A stretch of 64,000 nucleotides of DNA from Pseudomonas morbosilactucae (GCF_023241715.1 NZ_JALQCW010000025.1:37089-101088), one strand, 5' to 3'; positions 28,472 to 38,353 are shown, counted from the first letter of the stretch. Program-made: numbers and translations. Notes: generated by a model from the sequence alone, not told the origin.

Positions 28472-28836
28472 ACAGCCTCACTGAACTGCCCCTGTGGGTG
28501 GAAATCCTGGTGGCGATCCTGCTGCTGCTCAGCAGCCTGTTCGCCTTTATCGGGGCCCTGGGCATGTTGCGCATGAAGGACTACTTCCAGCGCATGCATC
28601 CTCCGGCCCTGGCCTCGACCCTGGGCTCCTGGAGCGTGGCACTGGCCTCAATCCTGTACTTTTCGGCGCTCAAGTCCGGGCCGGTGCTGCATGCCTGGCT
28701 GATTCCGATCCTGCTGGCCATCACCGTGCCGGTGACCACCCTGCTGCTGGCCCGGGCAGCGTTGTTCCGCAAGCGCATGGCGGGCGACGACGTACCGGCC
28801 GAAGTCAGCAGCAAGCGTCAAGAAAGCGGTAATTGA
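28468..28836 (+). CDS. mrpG: Mrp antiporter subunit G
   Basis: Last subunit, 122 residues, three helices with the family motif LRMKDYFQRMHPPALASTLG near 32-51. Its C-terminal tail is hydrophilic. An inverted repeat follows 8 bp after the stop, consistent with the operon end. Confidence 0.93.
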   Translation: MNSLTELPLWVEILVAILLLLSSLFAFIGALGMLRMKDYFQRMHPPALASTLGSWSVALASILYFSALKSGPVLHAWLIPILLAITVPVTTLLLARAALFRKRMAGDDVPAEVSSKRQESGN

Positions 28837-28844
28837 ACGGCACG

Positions 28845-28872
28845 TGCAGGCACCGGCCCACCGCTGCCTGCA
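28845..28872. terminator. Inverted repeat after mrpG
   Basis: TGCAGGCA and TGCCTGCA form an 8-bp stem between the convergent mrpG and DUF3995 genes. No T tract is present, so termination is only suggested. Confidence 0.4.
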
Positions 28873-28890
28873 TCTCACCTGCCTGCGGCT

Positions 28891-29328
28891 TCAGTTCCAG
28901 GCCACCACCAGCAAACCGGCGCCCAGCAGTACGCAGAGCGGCGAGTAGACCAGGGTGTCGAGTCGGGCAAACTTCGAAGCGCTGGGCTGCTTGAAAAACC
29001 CCACCCATTCCGAATCGCCAATGGCCCGGGCAAACATCAGCACCGCCAGGGCGCTGATCACCCACTGCAGCCAGCCATGGGACACCGACGGCAGGTACAG
29101 GCCCACCCGCAGGCACACCAGCATGGCGCAGAGCAGCAAGCCCAAGGCCACCAGCAAGGTGATCAGCCCCGAGGGCTGAAACGCCGGCTGCAGTTCGCCG
29201 GGCAGTTGCCCCGGCACCTGAGGCACCACGGCGTCACTGCCCAAGGTGCCACCGGCCGCCCAGTAGAGATGAATCAGGCTGATCGACAAGAAGGTGACGG
29301 CAATCCATCGCGCTATCAAAAAACTCAT
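28891..29328 (-). CDS. DUF3995-family membrane protein
   Basis: Inner-membrane protein of 145 residues with four hydrophobic helices (first in IAVTFLSISLIHLYWAAGG, which carries the family's HLYWAxGG signature, and last in LCVLLGAGLLVVAW). Function unknown for the family. It is a single gene, convergent with mrpG and 56 bp upstream of a binding-protein gene's terminus on the same strand. Confidence 0.8.
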   Translation of the reverse strand: MSFLIARWIAVTFLSISLIHLYWAAGGTLGSDAVVPQVPGQLPGELQPAFQPSGLITLLVALGLLLCAMLVCLRVGLYLPSVSHGWLQWVISALAVLMFARAIGDSEWVGFFKQPSASKFARLDTLVYSPLCVLLGAGLLVVAWN

Positions 29329-29371
29329 GTCGGAACGTCCCTGGCTAAAGGTCGGTGAAGGCTAGCAGCGT

Positions 29372-30385
29372 CTAGAGGCCGGCGCTGACTTTACGTGCGA
29401 CCTCTTCCGGCACCCAGGCCTGCCAGATGTCCGGGTGCTCACGCAGAAACGCCAGGGCCGCTTCACGGGGCGCCGTGTGGTTTTCGCTCCTGCTCGCCAG
29501 GGCCTTGTTCAGGGGGTCGATGGGCAAGTCCACCTTGCTGAAGAACGCCACCAACTGCGGGTAGTCGCGGTGGAACGGCGCGGACACGCCAATGGACAGC
29601 TTCGAGGCCAGGGAGCGGGTAGGCCGTGGTGCGGGGTTGTCGGCGTCGGTCAGGGTCTTCCAGGCCTCGGCATCGAACGGCGGCTCTTCCAGCTGGATCA
29701 GCTTGAAGCGCCCCAGCAACGGCGTGGGCGACCAGTAATAGAACAACACCGGCTTGCCGCGCCGAATCGACGAGGTGATTTCCGCGTCCAGGGCAGCGCC
29801 GGAACCGCTGCGAAAGTTCACAAAGCTGTCTTCCAGGCCATAGGCACGCAGCTTCTGTTTGTTCACCACTTCCGAGGTCCAGCCGATGGGGCTGTTGAGA
29901 AAGCGCCCCTTGTCCGGGCTTTCCGGGTCCTTGAACACGTCTTTGTAGCGCGCCAGGTCGCTGACGCTGCGCAAGTCCGGCGCCAGGGGCTTGAGACCCC
30001 TGGCCGGGTCGCCCTTGATCACGTACTCCGGCACCCACCATCCCTCGGTCGCGCCCTTGACCGTGTCGCCCAGGGCCAGCACCTTGCCCTCGGCGGCGGC
30101 CTTGACCCACACCGGGCTGCGCCCTGCCCACTCCTCGCCGATCACCTGGATATCGTTGTTGGCCAGGGCGGTTTCCAGGGTGATGGTGGTGCCGGGCAGC
30201 GTGTCGGTGGGCAGGTCGTAACCGCGCTCGACGATAACCCGCAGGATATCGGTGATCAGGCTGCCGCTTTCCCAGTTGAGGTCGGCGAAATGAATCGGCG
30301 CCGGCGCGGCCTGGGCCGGCATTGCCGACAGCCCTCCGGCACAGGCAACCCAGGTACCCAGGAGTAAGGCTCGTAGTCCTTTCAT
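29372..30385 (-). CDS. Orphan glycine-betaine-type ABC substrate-binding protein
   Basis: Periplasmic solute-binding protein of the ProX/OpuAC family, 337 residues with signal peptide (LLLGTWVACAGGLSAMPAQA, cleavage after AQA). The mature start IHFADLNWESGSLITDILRV and the WVPEYVIKGD segment are typical for quaternary-amine binders; Trp residues suited to form an aromatic cage (EEWAGRSPVW, GWWVPEY) are present. The ATG at 30385 starts a clean signal peptide; upstream frame is discarded. No permease or ATPase gene adjoins, so it probably serves a transporter encoded elsewhere. Confidence 0.85.
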   Translation of the reverse strand: MKGLRALLLGTWVACAGGLSAMPAQAAPAPIHFADLNWESGSLITDILRVIVERGYDLPTDTLPGTTITLETALANNDIQVIGEEWAGRSPVWVKAAAEGKVLALGDTVKGATEGWWVPEYVIKGDPARGLKPLAPDLRSVSDLARYKDVFKDPESPDKGRFLNSPIGWTSEVVNKQKLRAYGLEDSFVNFRSGSGAALDAEITSSIRRGKPVLFYYWSPTPLLGRFKLIQLEEPPFDAEAWKTLTDADNPAPRPTRSLASKLSIGVSAPFHRDYPQLVAFFSKVDLPIDPLNKALASRSENHTAPREAALAFLREHPDIWQAWVPEEVARKVSAGL

Positions 30386-30506
30386 GCGTTGACACCCCGT
30401 GCGTGACGCAACATTGGCAGGCGGGGCATCGAGCACGACAGCGCCGGCCCCTGACTACTTGAGTCACTGACTGTAGTCGAGGTTCCAACGGGTCAGGCGC
30501 CGGGGC

Positions 30507-30713
30507 TTATTTTTCCGCGAGGTCCTGCAGGCGCTGCAATTCGCGGCGCACCATGCTGGCGAACTCCGCCGGGCGCAAGCTGTAGATCTGCGCACCGACC
30601 CAGGTCAGCCACGCGCCCTGCATCGACGCCTTGCAGGCAAACAGGCGCTGGGCTTCTTCTTGGGCGCGCAACAGGTGTTGCTGATGAAACTCGGCGCGGC
30701 TCAGGCTGTTCAC
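30507..30713 (-). CDS. Small hypothetical protein
   Basis: A 68-residue, largely helical and charged protein (RAEFHQQHLLRAQEEAQRLF). The GTG at 30713 overlaps the stop of the preceding gene, the usual coupling pattern, so the pair forms an operon. I do not recognise the family. Confidence 0.55.
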   Translation of the reverse strand: MNSLSRAEFHQQHLLRAQEEAQRLFACKASMQGAWLTWVGAQIYSLRPAEFASMVRRELQRLQDLAEK

Positions 30714-31180
30714 TCGCTGGCCTTGAAGCTCACCAGCTCGCCCTTGCGCCACTTGGCGGCCTTGGCGGTTACGGCCTTGAGGGTCTTGCTCAGGCCTTCC
30801 TGCAACTGCTCGTTGGCGGCGAACACCAACACCACGCTGTGACCTTCCTTGAACACAATCCCCTGGCCCTGGGGGCTGCTGACAAAGGCGTAGTCGCCCA
30901 GGCCGTAGACGGTCAGCTTGATCTCGCGGAACTTGATCTCCATTTTGCCGCCTTCACGGCTGGGCAAGACCGCCGCGCGGAAATGATCGCCGACCTTGAG
31001 TTCAAGGCGCGGCTTGTCGTCCACCACCATGGCTTCAGCGGTGTCGATCTCGGCAATGTAGATGCCTTCAGCGGATTGTTCGGTAACGTAGACAAAACGA
31101 GATTGAAACTGCTTGACCAGTTTTGCGCGCAAATCACCCAGGACAAACAGGGCATGCATTTCAAGATTACTTACTGCCAA
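30710..31180 (-). CDS. Hypothetical cytoplasmic protein
   Basis: About 156 residues, no signal peptide or membrane segment, with mixed beta-rich sequence (RFVYVTEQSAEGIYIAEID, then DHFRAAVLPSREGGKMEIKF) and a basic C-terminus. Family not recognised; function unknown. The TTG at 31180 with GGGGAC upstream gives a start just before SNLEMHALFVLGDL; the ATG at 31159 is the alternative. Followed by the overlapping 68-residue gene. Confidence 0.6.
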   Translation of the reverse strand: MAVSNLEMHALFVLGDLRAKLVKQFQSRFVYVTEQSAEGIYIAEIDTAEAMVVDDKPRLELKVGDHFRAAVLPSREGGKMEIKFREIKLTVYGLGDYAFVSSPQGQGIVFKEGHSVVLVFAANEQLQEGLSKTLKAVTAKAAKWRKGELVSFKASE

Positions 31181-31836
31181 GGAAAAGTCCCCGAAACTGA
31201 AAAAATCGCCTTCCGCGAATAAAAACGGACGGCACAAAAAACCGCCAAAGCGGCGTAATCACCCCAATGAAGCCATCCTGAAATCTTGACGTGAACCCGG
31301 CATACCCTCGGCATCGGTCCTGAAAACCGCGCAGGCTGTGCCTGAGGTTTTCAACCTGGATCAATCACCGAAGGGGTCGGCTCTGGTAGCCGAAAGACAA
31401 TCAATACCCGGAATCCGGGCACTTACGGGACCTGTTGTTTAACCCTTCACTGCTCGGTCAAACATGCCGGCCCCACCATCAGCCTGTGGCTGCAAGGGCA
31501 ATTCTAGAGCAACTGCGCCCTTTGCGACCATGCGCAGCGGTGGAAATATATCGCCCCGCCCTTCAACCGTCCTGAGGCCATCCCGTTACCTGGCCCAAGC
31601 CGTCAATGGGCTGGAGGCCGATTCTAACCATTGGCTTGGGTTCGTGAATATAAGACAAGTTCGCTTTGTCCGGTAATAGAACACTCTGAATGCCAATAGA
31701 AACATCTGTCGGCAGTCGCGCAATGACTTAACTCAGCCGCCATGGTGTAACAACTGCCATACTCCCCCGTTCAATGAAAACCAGCCGACATGGCCGGGCT
31801 TCGTACCCATGAAGATCTCCAAGGGAAGGCTAGCAA
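31181..31836. other. 656-bp intergenic region without a recognised gene
   Basis: Divergent promoter region between the gene at 30710-31180 and that at 31837. I see a short dyad CCCGGAATCCGGG at 31407-31419 and moderately AT-rich stretches, but no convincing frame, terminator or known RNA. Long enough to hide a small RNA. Confidence 0.5.
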
Positions 31837-32067
31837 GTGACGGAATTAGATATAGGCGAGTTTTTTATCCGTGGCGAGTCCAGAGAAGTCCAGGGTGAAT
31901 TCCAGGCGGTCATCGCCATGCGCGCCAAGCCCCCGCTGACCACGGTCACCTATCACCAGGTTGAACGGGACCGCTGGTTCAAGACCCCGGAAGAAGCCGC
32001 CATCGCCGCCCGGGCCTCGGCCAAGGCCCTGAAGCTGGCGGTCGACCAGGGCGCCTTGAACTCCTGA
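31837..32067 (+). CDS. Small hypothetical protein
   Basis: 76 residues, GTG start with AAGGGAAGG upstream. Acidic N-terminus (TELDIGEFFIRGES) then a compact domain ending in an Ala-rich helix (PEEAAIAARASAKALKLAV). No signal peptide. Not recognised as a characterised family. Confidence 0.65.
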   Translation: MTELDIGEFFIRGESREVQGEFQAVIAMRAKPPLTTVTYHQVERDRWFKTPEEAAIAARASAKALKLAVDQGALNS

Positions 32068-32134
32068 TCACCCCGCAGCCATCAAGGACCGGGCTGCCCG
32101 ACCGATACAAAGGCGAGTGCCATTTGAGAGCATC

Positions 32135-32512
32135 ATGATGATTAACTTGAATCCCCTGGCTCGCCTGTCCCTTCTGCAACCGGTTGCCGACAGCACGGCG
32201 TCCAAGGAAAGCGCAGCCACCTCGACGGATCTGAGCCTGGGCCTGCGCAGCAACAGCGGCGTCAGCGTCGACGCCACCCTGGAAGCCAAGCGCAAACGCG
32301 TCAGGCAACTGAAAAAACAAGTCCAGCAATTGCAGCAGAAACTGCAACGGGCCAACGCCCGCCTGGCCTCGGCCAACAGCGCAGTTTCCGGCTCGGCCAC
32401 CGGGCGTTCGCTGATGCTGTCTGCCGCCCGGGCCCAGGTCCTGGCCGCCAGCAATGCCCTGTCCATGGTGCAGACGGCGCTGTTCCAGGCCGAGGCCGCC
32501 GCCTCGTCCTGA
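32135..32512 (+). CDS. Hypothetical coiled-coil protein
   Basis: About 125 residues. Ser/Thr-rich N-terminal third, then a strong heptad-like coiled coil (RVRQLKKQVQQLQQKLQRA near 55-73) and an Ala-rich helical tail. ATG at 32135 has GAGAG upstream; a GTG at 32117 with AAGG is possible. The N-terminus resembles flagellar or secreted accessory proteins only in composition. Function unknown. Confidence 0.6.
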   Translation: MMINLNPLARLSLLQPVADSTASKESAATSTDLSLGLRSNSGVSVDATLEAKRKRVRQLKKQVQQLQQKLQRANARLASANSAVSGSATGRSLMLSAARAQVLAASNALSMVQTALFQAEAAASS

Positions 32513-32623
32513 CCCAAACCTGATCGGCAGACTCGATCGAACTCTGGCGCCGCCGGTGCCTCAGATACAGGGTGGCACCGGCCACGCTCCGCAATCGCGG
32601 AGCTCACCTGCAAGGAGATCGCC

Positions 32624-32863
32624 ATGGATTCGCCGACGCATGACCTCAAAGGCCTGTTCGATCAACTGGGGCTGGATTCCGAACCGGCGGCCATCGACCG
32701 CTTCATCGCCCAGCACTCGCCCTTGCCCGAAGGCCTGAAGCTGATCGAAGCACCGTTCTGGAGCGCCCAGCAAGCCGCCTTCCTCAAGGAGCAACTGCGC
32801 GAAGACGCCGACTGGGCGCGGGTGGTGGACGAACTCAACCTGCGCCTGCACCAGGCCGATTAA
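32624..32863 (+). CDS. DUF2789-family protein
   Basis: 79-residue protein matching the DUF2789 pattern (MDSPTHDLKGLFDQLGL at the start, FIAQHSPLP in the middle, then FLKEQLREDADWARVVDEL). AAGGAGATCGCC precedes the ATG. Small all-helical cytoplasmic protein of unknown function, widespread in gamma-proteobacteria. Confidence 0.8.
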   Translation: MDSPTHDLKGLFDQLGLDSEPAAIDRFIAQHSPLPEGLKLIEAPFWSAQQAAFLKEQLREDADWARVVDELNLRLHQAD

Positions 32864-32947
32864 GCACCCGCCCCACCCGAGGCCCGGCCCGCAGGGCTTC
32901 CCCAGGCCCGGCCCTCTATCCTTGATGACCTGGCCGAGCAGCGCGAC

Positions 32948-34552
32948 CTAGCGGGCGCGTTCCGGCTTGTAGCCCAGGCGCAGACCGCCCCAATGCTGGC
33001 CCTTGACCATGATCGGCACCGACAGGTCATGCATCAGTTCGCCGGTGTCACGGGTGTAGGTCTGCAGCAACAACGGCTGCTGATGGCTGCCACAGCGAAT
33101 GCCGGTGCGATCCTCGAACTTGCGCTTGGTGCGATTGTGCAAGGCGTCGTGCTGGGCGTCGCCGGTCAGGGGTTGACTGAACGCCTGGTTGTGGGTCGGC
33201 ACGTAGCCCTGGGGGGTACAGGCAATGGCGAACACCAGGCCATCATGGCGCGGCAGCAGGGACTCCTGGATCGCCGGCAGCACCTGGTCGGTGTAGCGGT
33301 CGAAGCGCGTCTGGTACTTGGCCGGCGTGGTGTTGGGGATCAACTGGTAATGGCGGTCGAACAAGTCCTCGGTGCTGATGCGATTCTGTGCCAGATCGGT
33401 CTCGAACTGCTCGGCAATCCGCCGGGCGCCCTCCCGGGCCAAGTCATAGATACGCTGGTGATAGTCATCCAGCCCCACCGCCGCCAGACGCTCGCTGATG
33501 GTCTCGGCCTGCCCCTCCATCTGCACCGCAGCCTCGGCCAGGCTGCGGGTCTGCTGGTCACTGACCGCCAGGTCGCTGCGCATCTGCTCCACGGCGTGGA
33601 ACAGGCTGTCCAGTTGCTCACGGTTGGTGTCGGCGCCCCGGGCGATCTCGCTGACCTGCTCTTCAACCCCGGCCGCCAGGCGGGCGATGGTGTCCAGGCT
33701 CTGTCCGGTGTGCTCCACCTGCTCCAGGCCGCTGTTGAGGTCCGCCGACAGCTGGCGGATCTGCTCCACCACCTGAGCGGTGCGCTGCTGGATGTCGGCG
33801 ACCATCACCCCAACCTCGTCGGTGGCCGTAGCGGTGCGCCCGGCCAGGCCGCGCACTTCGTCGGCCACCACGGCAAAGCCACGCCCGTGCTCCCCGGCCC
33901 GGGCCGCCTCGATGGCGGCGTTCAGGGCCAGCAGGTTGGTCTGGCTGGCAATGGACTGAATCACCAACGTCACCCGCTGGATTTCTTCACTGCGCTGGCT
34001 CAAGGCCTCGATCAGCTCGCGGCTGTTGTTGGCGCGCTGGCTGAGCTGGTGCATACGGCTGATGGACTCGGCCAGAACGCTACGCCCTTCGGCGCTGCTG
34101 CTGTGGGCTTCACTGGCAGCGCCCAGGGCCTGGCGGCTGAGTTGGGAAGTGGCCTGTTCAGTCTTGATCATCACTTCGGCGCTGCCGACGATGCGCGCGG
34201 CGGCGTCCAGCTGGGACTGCAGCTTGCCCGCCAGTTGCTTGACCGAATAGGCCACGCCTGCGGCGGACAGGGCGTTGTGGGTGGTGCTGTAGGACAGGTC
34301 GCGGGTCAGCGCGGCAATCTCGCTGCCTTCGCTCGACGCACTGACCGGTACCACGGCGCGACTGCGCAAACGTGGCAACCAGATAATCAACACCCCCAGG
34401 GGCAGGCACAGGTACAACGGCCATTGGCCCAGGGCCAGGCCGCACAACACCCCAACCTGGGCGATGCTCTGCAGGGTCGGCGCCCACCAGCGAGCCTTGG
34501 CGGCCTGGGTAGAGGGCAATTGGGCAAGCGGTAGAGATCCGTCTCTGTTCAT
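32948..34552 (-). CDS. Methyl-accepting chemotaxis protein with C-terminal sensor domain
   Basis: Chemoreceptor, 534 residues. Two adjacent transmembrane helices near 25-62 leave practically no periplasmic domain. The signalling tip is present ([19 protein letters not shown] then [19 protein letters not shown]). After the signalling helices a ~150-residue domain ends in [20 protein letters not shown], a Cache-like sequence, here on the cytoplasmic side, so it probably senses an internal signal or redox state. Start at 34552 (MNRDGS) chosen over an upstream in-frame ATG because the added sequence is unlike a receptor N-terminus. Confidence 0.88.
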   Translation of the reverse strand: MNRDGSLPLAQLPSTQAAKARWWAPTLQSIAQVGVLCGLALGQWPLYLCLPLGVLIIWLPRLRSRAVVPVSASSEGSEIAALTRDLSYSTTHNALSAAGVAYSVKQLAGKLQSQLDAAARIVGSAEVMIKTEQATSQLSRQALGAASEAHSSSAEGRSVLAESISRMHQLSQRANNSRELIEALSQRSEEIQRVTLVIQSIASQTNLLALNAAIEAARAGEHGRGFAVVADEVRGLAGRTATATDEVGVMVADIQQRTAQVVEQIRQLSADLNSGLEQVEHTGQSLDTIARLAAGVEEQVSEIARGADTNREQLDSLFHAVEQMRSDLAVSDQQTRSLAEAAVQMEGQAETISERLAAVGLDDYHQRIYDLAREGARRIAEQFETDLAQNRISTEDLFDRHYQLIPNTTPAKYQTRFDRYTDQVLPAIQESLLPRHDGLVFAIACTPQGYVPTHNQAFSQPLTGDAQHDALHNRTKRKFEDRTGIRCGSHQQPLLLQTYTRDTGELMHDLSVPIMVKGQHWGGLRLGYKPERAR

Positions 34553-34639
34553 GTTCAACACCCCGCACTGTTTTAATTGTTTGCAGGCATTAAACGCCAC
34601 TACAAGGCCATTATCTATGGGCCATTGGTAGGAGACGGG

Positions 34640-34765
34640 CAGTGGGAAGCGGCAAGTGGCGAGCGGTAAGTTCAAGCGGGGGGATGCAGGCGGGATAGAT
34701 CAGTCAGGCGTCGGCTTCAGGGCCGCGCGGTGCGGCCCCTCTTGCAGCTTGCAGCTTAAAGCGCT
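34640..34765. repeat. Repeat-like GC-rich intergenic element
   Basis: The stretch has GCGGCAAGTGGCGAGCGG-type sequence, a hairpin GGGCCGC/GCGGCCC near 34725 and a tandem CTTGCAGCTTGCAGCTT at its end. Composition recalls an intergenic repeat class in Pseudomonas; I cannot confirm copy number. Confidence 0.3.
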
Positions 34766-34778
34766 CAGCTGCTCTTCT

Positions 34779-35183
34779 TCACGCCTGCCGTTGGTGCTTG
34801 TCGATCTGCTCGTGGCGCTCTTGGGCTTCGATGCAGTATTTGGTGGTCGGGCTGATCAGCAGGCGCTTCAGGCCGATGGCCTCGCCGCTGTCGTCGCACC
34901 AGCCAAAGCTGTCATCGCTGATGCGGCCCAGGGCCTGCTCCAATTGCGGCAGCATGCGCTGGTCGCGATCAATGGCGTTGACCAACCAGGTGCGCTCTTC
35001 TTCGACGGAAGCGGCGTCGGCCGGGTCAGCCGGGGTGTCCAGGCTTTCAATGGCGATCCGGTTCTGTTCGATGCGCTCGTGGGTTTCCACCTTCATGGCT
35101 TGCAACAGCTCGCTGAAAAAAGCGTGTTGCTCGGCATTCATGTAGTCATCCGCCGGCATGGCCAGCAACTTATCCTTTGTCAT
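34779..35183 (-). CDS. DksA/TraR-family protein with incomplete zinc finger
   Basis: RNA-polymerase secondary-channel protein of the DksA family, 134 residues. Coiled-coil region near 20-80 contains the DPADAASVEEERTW tip, including the paired Asp residues needed for activity. The C-terminal finger keeps only two of the four cysteines (FGWCDDSGE and KYCIEAQ), like the zinc-independent DksA2 type. It may replace DksA when zinc is scarce; no clear Zur box was found upstream. Orthology to DksA2 or another paralogue is not settled. Confidence 0.8.
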   Translation of the reverse strand: MTKDKLLAMPADDYMNAEQHAFFSELLQAMKVETHERIEQNRIAIESLDTPADPADAASVEEERTWLVNAIDRDQRMLPQLEQALGRISDDSFGWCDDSGEAIGLKRLLISPTTKYCIEAQERHEQIDKHQRQA

Positions 35184-35372
35184 TGATTTCTCTATAAAAA
35201 ATACGTGCGTTAAGGCGAATTCAAGCTGTTTCCGATTGGCCCGTCAGGCCAGCGGAAAGGCGCCATTCCTTCCAAGCGCCACCCGGCACTCAATTTACGA
35301 GGGGCGGCAGTCTAAGGCCGGTTTGAGGGCGCAGCAACTGAAATGACAGCGAATCTGTCCGACAAAGCCGAC

Positions 35373-35394
35373 AAAGCCCGCAAATGCGGGCTTT
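35373..35394. repeat. Perfect hairpin in the 427-bp gap upstream of the DksA-like gene
   Basis: AAAGCCCGC and GCGGGCTTT form a 9-bp stem with a 4-nt loop, preceded by two GACAAAGCC repeats. Nothing else is seen in 35184-35502 except the promoter side of the DksA-like gene. Confidence 0.5.
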
Positions 35395-35502
35395 GGTGGT
35401 GCTTATCGGAGTGTGGTTATAACAAAAAATTCCATAGCAGTGGGTCTATTAGAAGACAAACGGCAGTATCAGAGGGCGGATAACCGCTCAAATCCATTCA
35501 TT

Positions 35503-35568
35503 TGCAGGAGCCGGCTTGCCGACGATGGCTGCCTGGGGGGCGCTATCGCCGGCAAGCCAGCACCTACA
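35503..35568. repeat. REP pair downstream of the sugar ABC permease gene
   Basis: Facing REP palindromes AGGAGCCGGCTTGCC and GCCGGCAAGCCAGCACCTAC separated by about 30 nt, 40 bp beyond the permease stop. Probably protects the 3' end of the long inositol transcript. Confidence 0.8.
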
Positions 35569-35610
35569 CCAATCAGCCCCTACATAAGAACGGTTACCGA
35601 GACCTCAAGA

Positions 35611-36633
35611 TTAGCGTTTGAGTTTGCGTTTGTTGCGGTATTGGTCGATGACCACCGCCACCACAATGATCAGGCCCTTGATGATGTCCTGGATGTAGGC
35701 GTCCACCCCGACAAAGGTGAAGCCGCTGGCCATGACGCCGAGGATCAGCGCGCCGATCACCGTGCCGGTGATGCGCCCCACCCCGCCCGCCAGGCTGGTG
35801 CCGCCGATGACCGCCGCGGCAATTGCGTCCAGCTCATACGACATGCCCATCCCTGCCTGCCCGGTAGCGGCCCGTGCCGACGCCACCACCCCGGCCAGCC
35901 CGGCCAGCAGGCCGGCGATGCTGTAGACGATCACCAGGTGACGCTTGACGTTGATCCCCGAGGTCCGCGCCGCCTGCATGTTGCCGCCGATGGCGTAGGT
36001 GTACTTGCCGTACTTGGTGTAGCGCAGGGCAATGTGGAAAATCACCGCCACCACCAGGAAGATGATCACCGGCATGGCCCCGTGGCCGATGGCCGTGTAG
36101 GAATCCGAGAGCATGCTCACCGGCTGGCCTTCGGTGTAGTAGCGAGCCAGGCCGCGGGCCGAAACCATCATGCCCAGGGTGGCAATAAAGGGTGGGATGC
36201 CGGTGATGGCGATGATGCTGCCGTTGATCGCCCCCGCCAGCAGGCCCACGCCCAGCCCCGCCACGACCGGTATCCACACCGGCAAGTCGGTCAGGGACGG
36301 AAACACCGCCCGGGCAAAGTCCGAGGTCTGGGCCAGGCTGGCGGCAATCATCGCCGACAGCGCCAGCACCGAGCCCGAGGACAGGTCGATGCCCGTGGTG
36401 ATGATCACCTGGGTCACGCCGATGGCCAGCAGGCCGATGATCGACACCTGCAGGATCATAAGCACCAGGCGCTGGGAGTTCATCAGGAAGCTCTGGTCAC
36501 GAACGATCCAACCGAACAGCTCGAAGACCAGGCCGATGCCGATCAGGACCAGGAAAATACTCAGCTCGGTGGGAAAGCGCCGACGTGTTCTAGCGGGCGC
36601 CGCGGCAGGTTTGTTTTCAGACATCACGTTCAT
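35611..36633 (-). CDS. Sugar ABC transporter permease (probable inositol importer, IatP/RbsC-like)
   Basis: Inner-membrane permease of a ribose-type (CUT2) importer, 340 residues with about ten helices. Family features include GLLAIGVTQVIITTGIDLSS near 95-114 and the ATPase-docking region containing GINVKRHLVIVYSIAGLLAG. It lies at the 3' end of the inositol catabolic gene string, which, with its ATPase and binding protein, suggests myo-inositol as substrate; this rests on context. ATG at 36633 has AGGTGA upstream. Confidence 0.9.
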   Translation of the reverse strand: MNVMSENKPAAAPARTRRRFPTELSIFLVLIGIGLVFELFGWIVRDQSFLMNSQRLVLMILQVSIIGLLAIGVTQVIITTGIDLSSGSVLALSAMIAASLAQTSDFARAVFPSLTDLPVWIPVVAGLGVGLLAGAINGSIIAITGIPPFIATLGMMVSARGLARYYTEGQPVSMLSDSYTAIGHGAMPVIIFLVVAVIFHIALRYTKYGKYTYAIGGNMQAARTSGINVKRHLVIVYSIAGLLAGLAGVVASARAATGQAGMGMSYELDAIAAAVIGGTSLAGGVGRITGTVIGALILGVMASGFTFVGVDAYIQDIIKGLIIVVAVVIDQYRNKRKLKR

Positions 36634-36703
36634 AACCACTCACCTTTGTTATTGCCTGGCCGCGGCGAAGCACTGCGCCGTCGGCCGCCATCGATTGAAA
36701 AAT

Positions 36704-38269
36704 TCAGTGCACCGCCGACATTCCTGACGCCAGCTGCATCACCCGTTCCTGGGTCGCCTCACTGCGGTCGAGGGTGCCCATCAGTTCACCTTCGTGCATG
36801 ACCATGACCCGGTCACTCATGCCCAACACCTCGGGCAGCTCCGAGGAAATCATGATCACCGCCATGCCCTCGCTGGCGAGGAAGGAGATCAAGCGGTAGA
36901 TCTCGACCTTGGCGCCAACGTCGATGCCCCGGGTCGGCTCGTCGAGAATCAGGATCCGTGGGTTGGTCATCAGCCAGCGCGCCAACAGGGCCTTCTGCTG
37001 ATTGCCACCGGACAGGGTGTCGATGCATTGCTCCAGGGACGGGGTCTTGACCCGCAGCTTCTTGCACATGTCCTCGCACAGGGCGCGCAAAGCCTTCTGC
37101 TGGACAAAACCGCCGCCGGCGTAATGGGGCAGCACCGCCACTTCCATGTTTTCCAGGACCGACAGGCACGGGAACAGGCCGCTGAGCTTGCGATCCTCGG
37201 TCAGCAGGGCAAAGCCCTTTTCGATCGCCATGTGCGGGTCGCTGATGCGCAGGGCCTGGCCGTCGAGGCGAATTTCCCCGGCGTCGCTGGGGGTGATGCC
37301 GAACAGGGTTTCCGCGACATTGGTCCGGCCCGAGCCCATCAGCCCGGCGATGCCAAGGATTTCTCCGGCATGCAGGTCGAAGGACACGCCGTCGAACACC
37401 CCATCCAGGCGCAGGTCGCGCACCGACAGGAGCAAGTCGCCGATGGGCTTCTCGCGCTCCGGGAACAGCTGGCTCAGCTCGCGGCCGACCATCATCGAAA
37501 TCAGGCTGTCGCCGTCCATGCTGTCGGCCCGCTGCAGGCCGATGTAGGCGCCGTCGCGGAACACCGCCACTTCATCGGCGATGGCGAACACTTCGTTCAT
37601 TTTGTGGGTGATGTAGATGATGCCCTTACCCTGGGCCTTGAGGTCGGCAATGATCGAGAACAGGTGCGCCACCTCCTTGTCGGTAATGGCCGAGGTCGGC
37701 TCGTCCATGATCAGCACGTCGGAGTCGTAGGACACCGCCTTGGCGATCTCCACCATCTGCCGCTCGGCGATGCTCAGGTTGCCCACCAGTTCCTCGGGGT
37801 CGAGGTTGATGCGCAGGCGTTCCAGCAACTGCGCAGTGCAACGGTGCATGGCGCGGTGATCGATCATGTGCAGGCCATTGAGCTGCTCACGGCCGATCCA
37901 GATGTTCTCGGCGATGCTCATGTGCGGCATCAGGTTGAGTTCCTGGTGGATCATGGCGATGCCCGATTGCAGGGCCGCCAGGGGCGTCTCGAACACCACC
38001 GGCCGGCCCTTGAGGCGCAACTCGCCAGCGTCCGGCTGGTAGATGCCGGCAATGATTTTCATCAGGGTGGACTTGCCGGCGCCGTTCTCGCCCATCAGCG
38101 CCAGCACCGTTCCCGGGCGCACCCGCAACTGCACATCGGACAGGGCGACAACGCCGGGAAAGCCCTTGCTGACGTTGATGACTTCCAGCAGATACGGTTC
38201 TTCAATCGACGTGGCGGCGGGCTGGATACCCGCCAGCGGGGTGCTCGAAGCAGTCGCGGAAGCGAACAT
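36704..38269 (-). CDS. Sugar ABC transporter ATP-binding protein (probable inositol importer, IatA/RbsA-like)
   Basis: Two-nucleotide-binding-domain ATPase of the CUT2 class, 521 residues. Domain 1 has Walker [11 protein letters not shown] and signature [15 protein letters not shown]. Domain 2 has the usual degenerate Walker A ([13 protein letters not shown]) and signature [14 protein letters not shown] with Walker [11 protein letters not shown]. Start at 38269 chosen for GGAG 9 nt upstream. Sits 70 bp before the permease gene and 84 bp after the binding-protein gene. Confidence 0.92.
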   Translation of the reverse strand: MFASATASSTPLAGIQPAATSIEEPYLLEVINVSKGFPGVVALSDVQLRVRPGTVLALMGENGAGKSTLMKIIAGIYQPDAGELRLKGRPVVFETPLAALQSGIAMIHQELNLMPHMSIAENIWIGREQLNGLHMIDHRAMHRCTAQLLERLRINLDPEELVGNLSIAERQMVEIAKAVSYDSDVLIMDEPTSAITDKEVAHLFSIIADLKAQGKGIIYITHKMNEVFAIADEVAVFRDGAYIGLQRADSMDGDSLISMMVGRELSQLFPEREKPIGDLLLSVRDLRLDGVFDGVSFDLHAGEILGIAGLMGSGRTNVAETLFGITPSDAGEIRLDGQALRISDPHMAIEKGFALLTEDRKLSGLFPCLSVLENMEVAVLPHYAGGGFVQQKALRALCEDMCKKLRVKTPSLEQCIDTLSGGNQQKALLARWLMTNPRILILDEPTRGIDVGAKVEIYRLISFLASEGMAVIMISSELPEVLGMSDRVMVMHEGELMGTLDRSEATQERVMQLASGMSAVH

Positions 38270-38353
38270 GATCAGGTACTCCATCGGCAAGGCTGCCCGG
38301 GGCCGCCTTGCCACTTATTGTTGTTATGGAACAGCTCTGGAAAGTGAGCAGCG

